Positions 56,928 to 64,000 of a DNA stretch of 64,000 nucleotides are shown in pieces. The notes beneath the pieces are model-generated. The model did no database searches. It was not told where the DNA came from and saw only the letters and a list, made by a program, of their open reading frames with translations. Positions within the stretch are counted from its first letter, which is position 1; every line of letters starts with the position of its first letter. The translations under genes and the position numbers were made by a program. The stretch covers positions 232,449-296,448 of the forward strand of contig NZ_JAUQON010000008.1 in NCBI RefSeq assembly GCF_030580955.1, in the 5' to 3' direction. The stretch is from Hymenobacter convexus (GTDB lineage: Bacteria > Bacteroidota > Bacteroidia > Cytophagales > Hymenobacteraceae).

Positions 56928-57029
56928 GGCCGTCATGCCGAGCGGAGCCGAGGCATCTCGCCCGCATCTTTGCAAAGATTGGATTACTTCGGCACGTGAG
57001 ATGCCTCGGCTCCGCTCGGTATGACGGCC
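56928..57029. repeat. Long palindromic intergenic repeat, copy 8
   Basis: About 34-base arms with a few mismatches, core GGCCGTCATGCCGAGCGGAG; the opposite arm reads ...CTCGGTATGACGGCC. It lies between tandem minus-strand genes. This is the most divergent of the full copies (GGAGCCGAGG in place of GCAGCGAAG). Confidence 0.85.
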
Positions 57030-57083
57030 CTTATATATTGAGGCGAACAAGCTGTAGATAATGCCACTTGTTTGCCAGGCTGA

Positions 57084-57800
57084 TTAAAATTCCATCGGCA
57101 CTTCCATCAGCAGCAGCTCGGCGTTGCTGTCGGCGCTGATTTCGAGCTTCTCGGTTTCCCAGATGCCGAAGCCGTCGCGGCGGTGCAGGGCCTGGCCGTT
57201 GATGGTCACGTCGCCCTCCAGCACGAAGGCGTAGACGCCATTGCCGGTTTTTTTTACGGCGTAGTCGGTCGTGAAGCCTTTATCGAGGTTGCCGAGGTGG
57301 AACCAAGCATCCTGCTGGATGTGCGGGTTGGTGCCATCGCCTTCCGGCGACACCACTTGCAGCAATTGGTTGTGGCGCGCCTCCGGGGCGAAGGTTTCCT
57401 GTCCGTAGGCGGGCTTGATGCCGCGCTGCTTGGGGAACACCCAGATTTGCAGGAATTTCACTTCCTGGCTGGCGTTATGGTTTTTCTCAGAGTGGGCCAC
57501 GCCGGTGCCGGCGCTCATCACCTGCACGTCGTGCTCACGAATGACGGTTTTGTTGCCCATCGAATCCTGGTGCTCCAAATCGCCGGACAGCGGGATGGAA
57601 ATGATTTCCATGTTGTCGTGCGGGTGCTTGCCGAAGCCCATGCCGCCGGCCACGGTGTCGTCGTTCAGCACGCGCAATGCCCCGAAGTGCACGCGCTCGG
57701 GGTTGTTGTAGCCGGCGAAGCTGAAGGTGTGAAAGGAATTGAGCCAGCCATGGTTGGCGTGGCCGCGGGTGTTGGCGAGGTGCAGAACGGTGCGGGCCAT
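57084..57800 (-). CDS. Pirin-family protein (second copy)
   Basis: 238 residues. Bicupin motifs with metal ligands: NSFHTFSFAGYNNPERVHFG, GGMGFGKHPHDNMEIISIPL, QVMSAGTGVAHSEKNHNA, then YAFVLEGDVTINGQ and the end LLLMEVPMEF. It differs from the first pirin at most positions, so the two are not a recent duplication. The spacer upstream (57801-57952) has a TACATTTG box and a palindrome, a likely regulated promoter. The gene stands alone and diverges from the HAD gene. Confidence 0.9.
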   Translation of the reverse strand: MARTVLHLANTRGHANHGWLNSFHTFSFAGYNNPERVHFGALRVLNDDTVAGGMGFGKHPHDNMEIISIPLSGDLEHQDSMGNKTVIREHDVQVMSAGTGVAHSEKNHNASQEVKFLQIWVFPKQRGIKPAYGQETFAPEARHNQLLQVVSPEGDGTNPHIQQDAWFHLGNLDKGFTTDYAVKKTGNGVYAFVLEGDVTINGQALHRRDGFGIWETEKLEISADSNAELLLMEVPMEF

Positions 57801-57832
57801 GTGAAGGGCGTTAGTTAAAAAGGGTGATATGA

Positions 57833-57840
57833 CAAATGTA
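57833..57840 (-). promoter_or_regulatory. Candidate -7 box of the second pirin gene
   Basis: Minus-strand TACATTTG, an exact TAnnTTTG match 33 bases before the ATG at 57800. It is covered by the operator-like dyad 57834-57849. Confidence 0.45.
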
Positions 57841-57862
57841 CATACATTTAATGTTTATACAT
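57834..57862. promoter_or_regulatory. Operator-like dyads upstream of the second pirin gene
   Basis: AAATGTA-CA-TACATTT (57834-57849), then ATGT-TTAT-ACAT (57851-57862). Two adjacent AT-rich dyads overlap the -7 box and are the size of MarR/HxlR-type operators. No regulator gene of this type is adjacent. Confidence 0.4.
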
Positions 57863-57952
57863 CATTCATGAAAAAAATGTTCCAACATAATCTTCGGCCC
57901 GCTGTAGTTGGGGCCGATACCTTTGCCCACGGCCATCCACGAGCCTCATCCC

Positions 57953-58624
57953 ATGATTCGAACTGTCATTTTTGATATGGACGGCGTCATCATCGACACC
58001 GAGCCGATTCACCACCACGCCTTTTTCACGCAATTCGCAGAGCTCGGCATTCCCGTCAGCGAAGCCGAGTACGCCACGTTCCTGGGCAAATCGACCCGCA
58101 ACGTTTTCCAGGGCCTCAAAGAGAAATACCACCTCTCGCAGGAGGTCGAAGCCATGGTGCTGCGCAAGCGCGAGCTGTTCAATAAGTCCTTCGACGAAGA
58201 CGCCGGCCTCGACCTGCTCCCCGGCGTGCGCGCCCTCATCGAGGACCTGCAGCGGCACCAGGTGCAAATGGTGGTGGCCTCCTCGGCTTCCAAAGCCACC
58301 ATCGCGCGGGTGTTCGACCGCTTCGGGCTGGGTCCGTACTTCACGCATCGCATCAGCGGCGAAGACTTTGAGCGCTCCAAGCCCGACCCCGCTATTTTCC
58401 TCCATGCCGCCGCGCAGGCCCAAACGCCCGTCGCCGAATGCATCGTAATCGAAGACTCGGCCAATGGCGTGGCGGCGGCAAAGGCGGCCGGTATCTACTG
58501 CATCGGCTACGCGAGCGAGCACTCCGCCGGCCAGGACTTGAAACCAGCCGACCGCGTTATCCAGCATTTCAGCGAGCTCAGCGCGGCGGCCATTCAGGCC
58601 ATCCATCCTGCCGGGGGCCAATAA
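57953..58624 (+). CDS. HAD-family hydrolase (beta-phosphoglucomutase-like)
   Basis: 223 residues from the ATG at 57953. Motif I VIFDMDGVIIDTEPI with the nucleophile Asp and the acid/base Asp two residues later; motif II VVASSASKATIARV; motif III Lys in FERSKPDPAIF; motif IV CIVIEDSANGVAAAKAAGI. The cap sits between motif I and II, the phosphoglucomutase/phosphatase subtype. Substrate unknown. It is followed by a strong terminator. Confidence 0.9.
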   Translation: MIRTVIFDMDGVIIDTEPIHHHAFFTQFAELGIPVSEAEYATFLGKSTRNVFQGLKEKYHLSQEVEAMVLRKRELFNKSFDEDAGLDLLPGVRALIEDLQRHQVQMVVASSASKATIARVFDRFGLGPYFTHRISGEDFERSKPDPAIFLHAAAQAQTPVAECIVIEDSANGVAAAKAAGIYCIGYASEHSAGQDLKPADRVIQHFSELSAAAIQAIHPAGGQ

Positions 58625-58625
58625 A

Positions 58626-58660
58626 ACGAGTACCCCGAAGCCCGGGCTCGGGGTACTCGT
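58626..58660. terminator. Terminator between the HAD and DUF4846 genes
   Basis: ACGAGTACCCCGA pairs perfectly with TCGGGGTACTCGT across a nine-base centre. It lies between convergent genes; there is no T-run, so efficiency is uncertain. Confidence 0.65.
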
Positions 58661-58674
58661 GCAAGCCCGGGCCG

Positions 58675-59538
58675 CTATTCAAACTGCTTCAGCTCCTGGC
58701 GGCCAAACGTCCATTCCGGCGTGTCAAACTGTGCCGCGGCTGGCCCGGGTACGGCAAACCAAGCCCCCAAAGCCGGGGCATCCACGTTGCGCAGCACGTG
58801 GATGTTCTGGGCCGGCATGTAGCTCTGGGCCAGCAGCACGTATCGCTGGTGCGTTGCCGGATTCTCAGCTACATCCACCACCAGCACCGCGTGGCCCGGC
58901 GCACCGCCGTGAATGAGCACATCGCCGGGCTCTACGGCCGCCAGCGGTTTGGCCCGGAGCTCCCGGCTGAGCGAAAGCGTGCCGGCATACCCGAAGGTGG
59001 GAATAAGGTAGCGGCCCAGCGCCGCGTGCGTGGCCGCTTCGGCCGGCCGGCTCGCGGGCCGCACTTCCTCGTTGACCACGCGGAAAGTCCTGCCGGCCAC
59101 GAAATCCGAAAACCAGAAATCGTAGCCCGTGCCGAGGTGGAAGTGCACCTTGTTCGGGTCGTGGCTGAACAGGTATTCGGCCCGCAGGCGAATCACGGCG
59201 TCGGCGCACTGCTGCAAATCCTGGGTGCCCACGTCGATGTCGGCCACGGCGGCCACCACGTCCTGCCGGTTTTTCAGGGTGCCGTTGTAGAGCCGGGCTT
59301 TCGTGCCCATCGGCTTGAGCGGCAGGTAGCGCAGCCACTCGCCCCACGAGCCCGGCGCCACCGCCACCCGCCGGCACCCGCCCGGCACTGCAAACCGCGC
59401 CGCCAGCGCCTGCGCCGCATCGGGCCGCGCCAGCCACGGGTAGGAGAGGCCTTCAGGCTGGGGCACTGCGGCCGGGGCCAGTGCTGCCGGGCCGCCCGCG
59501 GGTAGCAGCCACGCCAGCAAGGGAAAAAGTAGCGTCAT
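58675..59538 (-). CDS. DUF4846 domain-containing exported protein
   Basis: 287 residues. A hydrophobic leader (MTLLFPLLAWLLPAGGPAAL) is followed by SWGEWLRYLPLKPMGTKARL, VADIDVGTQDLQQCADAV, RLRAEYLFSHDPNKVHFHLG, and near the end PGDVLIHGGAPGHAVLVVDV, which are the landmarks of DUF4846. The GHAVLVVD motif resembles a cysteine-free relative of papain-like folds; no function is established for the family. It is convergent with the HAD gene. Confidence 0.82.
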   Translation of the reverse strand: MTLLFPLLAWLLPAGGPAALAPAAVPQPEGLSYPWLARPDAAQALAARFAVPGGCRRVAVAPGSWGEWLRYLPLKPMGTKARLYNGTLKNRQDVVAAVADIDVGTQDLQQCADAVIRLRAEYLFSHDPNKVHFHLGTGYDFWFSDFVAGRTFRVVNEEVRPASRPAEAATHAALGRYLIPTFGYAGTLSLSRELRAKPLAAVEPGDVLIHGGAPGHAVLVVDVAENPATHQRYVLLAQSYMPAQNIHVLRNVDAPALGAWFAVPGPAAAQFDTPEWTFGRQELKQFE

Positions 59539-59620
59539 CAGGACCGAATCGAGGTGTTGCCCTGCTAACGGCGGCCCCGGTTATTTTAGCATACCGCTAA
59601 TTGCATACACCGATTTTTAA

Positions 59621-60187
59621 TCAGCCGGCCCCGCCCGGCCGCAAGCGCCCGAGCGCCAGCAAGCACAGCGCGATGGAGCCCGATACTTCGACCGTTCCAT
59701 TCAACACCAGCGCTTCCACTTCGGCCAGCGGCACTTTCACTACCTCAATATTCTCGGTCGGGTCGAGATGCTGCGCGGCCGCCCAACGCACCTGCCGGGC
59801 CAGGAAAAAGTGGAGGCGGTTGGTGTCCTTCGTGGGGTTGTCGAACACCGTGGCTAGGGGCGTGATGTCATCGGCCCGGTAGCCGGTTTCCTCCAGTAGC
59901 TCGCGGCGGGCGGCCGCAGTCGCGTCGGTTTCGTGGGCGTCCATCACGCCGCCGGGCAGCTCCAGCAGGATGCGGCCGGCGCCGTGCTTGTACTGCCGCA
60001 CAAACAGCACTTCCCCGGCCTCCGTGACGGCGAAAGTGAGCACTACCTCGGGCCGCACGCTCACAAAATAGTCGTCGAGTACCTGTCCGTTGGGCAGCTC
60101 TACCTCGTCGCGCCGCAGCTTGTACCACGGGTTATCAAAAACCAGGGTGGAACGCAGGGTTTTCCAGGGAATAATGGTTGGCGACAT
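59621..60187 (-). CDS. NUDIX hydrolase (ADP-ribose pyrophosphatase-like)
   Basis: 188 residues. The Nudix box appears as GGVMDAHETDATAAARRELL followed by EETGY, with one residue more than the textbook spacing between the first Glu and the RE, as in several ADP-ribose pyrophosphatase-type members. VRQYKHGAGRILLELPGG precedes it. It hydrolyses a nucleoside diphosphate linked to another group; ADP-ribose is likely but not shown. It stands alone, head to tail with topA. Confidence 0.85.
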   Translation of the reverse strand: MSPTIIPWKTLRSTLVFDNPWYKLRRDEVELPNGQVLDDYFVSVRPEVVLTFAVTEAGEVLFVRQYKHGAGRILLELPGGVMDAHETDATAAARRELLEETGYRADDITPLATVFDNPTKDTNRLHFFLARQVRWAAAQHLDPTENIEVVKVPLAEVEALVLNGTVEVSGSIALCLLALGRLRPGGAG

Positions 60188-60284
60188 AGGTAAGCAGAAA
60201 AATAGCGTGCAACAACAAGCCAGCCGCCGAACGGAAAAGCGTGCGCTTCTCTGCCCAACGGCTGGCCCAAGATTTATCGGTCAA

Positions 60285-62798
60285 TTACGCTTTGGCCGTT
60301 TTGGCTTTGGCTGTGGCGGGTTTGGCGGTGGCGGGCTTCTTGGCGGCCGGCTTTTTTGCCGCCGTTTTCTTAGCGGCCGGCTTCTTCGCCGTGGCAGCTT
60401 TAGCAGCCTTTTTGGTTGGCGCGTCGGTGTCTTTTTCCTCCTTGGCCGGGGCCGTCTTCTTGCCGAAGCGGCCGCCTTTGACGGGCTTGTCGGGCGTCGC
60501 GTCGGCCAGTTCTTGGCAGCGCTCCAAGGTGAGTTCCGTAGGCTCTTCGCCCTTGGGAATCTTCACGTTCTTCTTGCCCGCCACAATGTAAGGGCCGAAG
60601 CGCCCGTTCAGCACCTGGATATCCGGGTTTTCGGGGAAGCTCTTAATCAAGCGCTCCGCATCAGTTTTGCGCTTGTTCTCAATTAACGCCACGCCTTCCT
60701 CCGCCGTGATGGTGTGCGGGTCCTGCTCCTTGGTAAGGGAATAGAACTTGCCGTCGTGGCGGATGTAAGGGCCGAAGCGGCCCAAGTTGGCCGTCATGTC
60801 CTTCTCTTCAAACTGGCCCACGATGCGCGGCAGCTTAAACAAATCCAGCGCCTCTTCCAGCGTGATGCTTTCAATAAACTGGCCCTTGCGCAGGTTGGCA
60901 TAGGCCGGCTTCACGTTCGGGTCGGTGGTGTCGCCCAGTGCCACGTAGGGGCCGTAGCGACCCAGACGGGCGGTAATTTTCTCGCCCGTTTCGGGGTGCA
61001 CGCCAATCTCGCGGGTGCTGCCCAACGTGTTGCGCTCAATGTCCTGCCCGGCCTCAATCGTCGCGTGGAACTTGCCATAGAAGCCGTCCAGCATCTGCGT
61101 CCAGTTTTCGTGGCCGTTGGCAATCTGGTCGAACTCATCCTCTACCTTGGCCGTGAACTGGTAGTCCACAATTACCGGGAAGTGCGCCACCAGAAAGTCG
61201 TTCACCACCATGGCCGTGTCCGTGGGGAACAGCTTGGCTTTCTCGGCGCCGTAGTTCTCGGTCTTCACCTCGGTTTTCACCTCGCCGCCGTCCAGCGCTA
61301 GCACGTGGAACTTGCGCTCCTTGCCCTCACGGGTGTCCTTTTCCACGTAGCCGCGCTTCTGCACCGTGCTGATGGTGGGAGCGTAGGTGGAAGGCCGGCC
61401 GATGCCCATTTCCTCTAGCTTTTTCACCAGCGATGCTTCTGTATAGCGCGGCGGCGGCGACGAAAAGCGCTCCGTGGCACTCAGGCGCTGCAAAGGCAGC
61501 ACCTGCCCCACGCTCAGCGGCGGCAGACCGCGTGAGAAGCTCGATTCGCCGTCTTTGGCGTCGTCCTCGTCCTCATCGTCCTTGCTCTCAGCATACACTT
61601 TCAAAAAGCCCTCGAACGTAATCACCTCGCCCGTAGCCGTAAACGTAGTGCCCGGCTGGGTGCTGATACCAATCACCGCCGTAGTCCGCTCAATCACGGC
61701 CTCCGCCATTTGCGAAGCCATGGCCCGCTTGCGGATAAGGTCGTAAAGCCGCTGCTCCGACGCATCCGAGCCGGCCTTCACCGCGCCAAAATCCGTCGGG
61801 CGAATGGCTTCGTGGGCCTCCTGGGCCGAGGCCGATTTGGTTTTAAACGTGCGCTGCTGGTGGTACTCCGCGCCGTAAGCAGCCGTGATGGCGGCTTGCG
61901 CGCCGGCCTGGGCTTCCTGCGAGAGGTTCACCGAGTCCGTCCGCATGTAGCTGATTTTACCAGCTTCGTACAGCTTCTGAGCCACGCTCATGGTTTGAGC
62001 CACCGAGAAGCCCAGCTTGCGCGAGGCTTCCTGCTGCAGGGTCGACGTCGTGAAGGGCGCGGCGGGGCTGCGCTTGCCCGGCTTCTTGTCGAGGCTTTCA
62101 ATTTGATACGTGGCCCCTACGCAACGACCCAGGAAAGCCTCGGCCTCGGCGCGCGTCTTGTACCGAGTCGGTAGCTCGGCTTCCAGCACCGCGCCACGGC
62201 CGGCATCGAAGCGGGCCACCACGCGGTAAGCACTGGCGCTCAGGTGGCTGGCCACTTCGCGCTCGCGCTCCACCACCAGCCGCACGGCCACGGATTGCAC
62301 ACGGCCGGCGCTCAGGCCCGGCTTCACCTTTTTCCACAGCACAGGGCTGAGTTCGAAGCCTACGAGGCGGTCGAGCACGCGGCGGGCCTGCTGGGCGTTC
62401 ACCAAATCCTGATTCACCTCGCGCGGGTTGGCAATGGCGCCCAGGATGGCGTTTTTGGTGATTTCGCGGAAAACAATGCGCTTGGTTTTGGCGGCCGGCA
62501 GGTTCAGCGTTTCGGCCAGGTGCCACGAAATGGCTTCGCCCTCGCGGTCATCGTCACTCGCCAACCACACCATTTCGGCCTCCTTGGAAAGTTTTTTCAG
62601 CTGCGCAATCAGCTCTCGCTTGTCGGCCGAAACTACATAAGTGGGCTTAAAACCGTTGGCGATATCAATGGCGTTGTTGTCTTTGGGCAGGTCGCGCACG
62701 TGGCCATAGCTGGAGCGCACCACGAAATCCTGGCCGAGGTAGCCTTCTATGGTTTTGGCCTTGGCCGGCGACTCGACGATTACTAAATTCTTGACCAT
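60285..62798 (-). CDS. topA: DNA topoisomerase I
   Basis: 837 residues. The TOPRIM part has KNLVIVESPAKAKTIEGYLG and WLASDDDREGEAISWHLAE; LSAGRVQSVAVRLVVEREREV is a conserved core block, and YEAGKISYMRTDSVNLS carries the active-site Tyr. Several C-terminal repeats (for example FGPYIRHDGKFYSLTK, RFGPYIVAGKKNVKIPKG) replace zinc fingers; no Cys4 ribbon is seen. The last 50 residues are an Ala/Lys/Pro-rich, histone H1-like tail (KKPAAKKTAAKKPAAKKPAT). It relaxes negative supercoils. Confidence 0.95.
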   Translation of the reverse strand: MVKNLVIVESPAKAKTIEGYLGQDFVVRSSYGHVRDLPKDNNAIDIANGFKPTYVVSADKRELIAQLKKLSKEAEMVWLASDDDREGEAISWHLAETLNLPAAKTKRIVFREITKNAILGAIANPREVNQDLVNAQQARRVLDRLVGFELSPVLWKKVKPGLSAGRVQSVAVRLVVEREREVASHLSASAYRVVARFDAGRGAVLEAELPTRYKTRAEAEAFLGRCVGATYQIESLDKKPGKRSPAAPFTTSTLQQEASRKLGFSVAQTMSVAQKLYEAGKISYMRTDSVNLSQEAQAGAQAAITAAYGAEYHQQRTFKTKSASAQEAHEAIRPTDFGAVKAGSDASEQRLYDLIRKRAMASQMAEAVIERTTAVIGISTQPGTTFTATGEVITFEGFLKVYAESKDDEDEDDAKDGESSFSRGLPPLSVGQVLPLQRLSATERFSSPPPRYTEASLVKKLEEMGIGRPSTYAPTISTVQKRGYVEKDTREGKERKFHVLALDGGEVKTEVKTENYGAEKAKLFPTDTAMVVNDFLVAHFPVIVDYQFTAKVEDEFDQIANGHENWTQMLDGFYGKFHATIEAGQDIERNTLGSTREIGVHPETGEKITARLGRYGPYVALGDTTDPNVKPAYANLRKGQFIESITLEEALDLFKLPRIVGQFEEKDMTANLGRFGPYIRHDGKFYSLTKEQDPHTITAEEGVALIENKRKTDAERLIKSFPENPDIQVLNGRFGPYIVAGKKNVKIPKGEEPTELTLERCQELADATPDKPVKGGRFGKKTAPAKEEKDTDAPTKKAAKAATAKKPAAKKTAAKKPAAKKPATAKPATAKAKTAKA

Positions 62799-63077
62799 GT
62801 GGGCGGGTAAGGGGGGACGACGGGCCGGTGGGGGGTGGTTGGGAGTGAAACGGCCAGCCGCGGCAAAATGTTAAATTGGCCGCAAAGATGCCGCAATATT
62901 CCTAGCGAATCCACACCTAGCAATAATCTAGCCGCGCTCGGCCCCGTTTAACACCGCTGTGGAGCGCGTGAGTTCACTGGCGATTTCGCCGAAATCCCTC
63001 GTTGCGAATTGGCGCCGAGCGCACGTACCTTCGCCTTCCCGTTTGTCCTTCCTCCCTTCGATTGATACCTATACTAT

Positions 63078-64000
63078 ATGGCTTCCCCCAAGTCTCCGCA
63101 ATCTAAGCCCCGTCGCACCCCCGAAGTGGAGGCCCCGGACGTTGTTGACGCCGGCGGAACGCCGGATGCCGGCGCGGTTTCGGCGCTCGACGTGGTACGC
63201 ACCAACAACGACCTGACCCGTAAAAAAGGCGGCTCGCGTGGCTCCATCGATACCCAAGACCCGGGCTACGTCAACGACCAGCTGAACCGCGTACTCTACG
63301 CCCTCGATGCCTTCAAAAAAGGCGACGTCTCGGTGCGCCTCACCAAGCAAAACGACGACATTTTCGCCGAAATCGCCGAGGCCTACAACTCGATGGTGGA
63401 CATGATTGCAGGTGTGGGCGGCGAGGTGTCGCGCATCTCGAAAGTGGCCGGCGTAGAGGGCAACCTCAAGGCCCGTGCTTCTTCGGAAGGAGCCGCCGGC
63501 TTCTGGCGCGACATGGTGAACAACATCAACGGCCTCGTCGACAGCATTGCTGTGCCGGTATTGGAAGTAGGCAAAGTATTGAAGAACATCAGCCGCGGCA
63601 ATCTGGACGAAAGCTTCCAGATTCCGGTATCGGGTGACTTCAAATTGATGGCCGAAACCATCAACAAAACCATTGACAACCTGAACATCTTCGCCGGCGA
63701 AGTAACCCGCGTGGCGCAGGAAGTAGGCACCGAAGGCAAGCTTGGCGGCCAGGCTTCGGTACCGAACGTGGGCGGCATCTGGAAAGACCTCACCGACAAC
63801 GTAAACAACATGGCCTCGAACCTCACCGTGCAGGTGCGGGACATTGCCAACGTAGCCACCGCGGTAGCAAAGGGCGACCTTTCGCAGAAAATCACGGTAG
63901 ATGTAAAAGGGGAGTTCCTGCAGCTGAAGCAGAACCTGAACCAGATGGTGGACTCGCTGAACCTGTTTGCCGGCGAGGTAACCCGCGTGGCGCAGGAAGT
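63078..64000 (+). CDS. HAMP-array sensor protein, 3' end missing (likely hybrid histidine kinase)
   Basis: The frame opens at the ATG at 63078 (MASPKSPQSKPRRTPEVEAP) and runs off the end of the window with no stop, 307 codons. After a Pro/Ala-rich head comes a HAMP-like region (DAFKKGDVSVRLTKQND), then tandem HAMP repeats with an exact period of 92 codons: GGEVSRISKVAGVEG, GEVTRVAQEVGTEGKLGGQA, and the third copy at the window end. Such arrays precede kinase and receiver domains in Nik1/DhkL-type hybrid kinases, which are cytoplasmic osmotic/stress sensors. The kinase part lies beyond this window. Confidence 0.8.
   Translation, partial: MASPKSPQSKPRRTPEVEAPDVVDAGGTPDAGAVSALDVVRTNNDLTRKKGGSRGSIDTQDPGYVNDQLNRVLYALDAFKKGDVSVRLTKQNDDIFAEIAEAYNSMVDMIAGVGGEVSRISKVAGVEGNLKARASSEGAAGFWRDMVNNINGLVDSIAVPVLEVGKVLKNISRGNLDESFQIPVSGDFKLMAETINKTIDNLNIFAGEVTRVAQEVGTEGKLGGQASVPNVGGIWKDLTDNVNNMASNLTVQVRDIANVATAVAKGDLSQKITVDVKGEFLQLKQNLNQMVDSLNLFAGEVTRVAQE

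Noticed and set aside
1..64000. CRISPR arrays, insertion sequences or prophage
   Set aside because: No regularly spaced direct repeats, transposase or integrase frame, or phage structural gene was found.

Overview
The window looks like chromosomal DNA of a GC-rich member of the Bacteroidota, most like Hymenobacter or a close Cytophagales relative. The evidence is: four secreted proteins with type IX secretion (T9SS) or gliding-type C-terminal sorting domains; an OMP_b-brl_3-type outer-membrane receptor; -7 promoter boxes of the Bacteroidota form TAnnTTTG; tRNA genes without an encoded CCA; and a phytochrome/heme-oxygenase pair. There is no phage, insertion sequence, CRISPR array or rRNA. I worked by eye and ran no database search.

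Layout. 2-1156: end of a T9SS type B surface protein. 1160-7872: a surface-glycan block (PseB-type dehydratase, MBOAT acyltransferase with an SGNH-like partner, a multi-pass membrane protein, a GT4 glycosyltransferase). 8029-9393: ffh, followed by a strong terminator and a possible small RNA. 9756-11320: cytochrome b plus a sulfite-oxidase-like molybdoenzyme. 11317-13909: small genes, a methyltransferase, a hotdog thioesterase and a DinB protein. 14097-22910 (mostly minus): pdhB, an OmpA/TPR lipoprotein, GT2, YbaB, a T9SS type B protein and hutH. 23095-33628: a T9SS type A protein, hisS, a TonB-receptor-like protein, a YwqK/MORN-repeat protein, a thiolase, and a Bat-like TPR/VWA pair that starts at 34590. 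34755-35093: tRNA-Ser, tRNA-Pro and tRNA-Arg.

37417-47034 is a run of plus-strand genes: gyrB, a RidA-family gene, heme oxygenase, bacteriophytochrome kinase, response regulator, receiver-kinase and polyphosphate kinase. An exopolyphosphatase converges on it. The heme oxygenase makes the biliverdin chromophore of the phytochrome; the two adjacent regulators are its likely partners; the polyphosphate genes next door may or may not be an output. 48259-51978 is a 1239-residue fusion of a phosphoesterase, a kinase-like middle and an Omp85-type barrel. 52045-60187 is a string of single minus-strand housekeeping genes, four of them separated by long palindromic repeats, with one plus-strand HAD gene. 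topA (minus) and the start of a large HAMP-array sensor kinase end the window.

The most distinctive unexplained structure is a family of about 95-110 bp palindromes: eight full copies and one collapsed copy, all intergenic, with related outer arms and unrelated centres.
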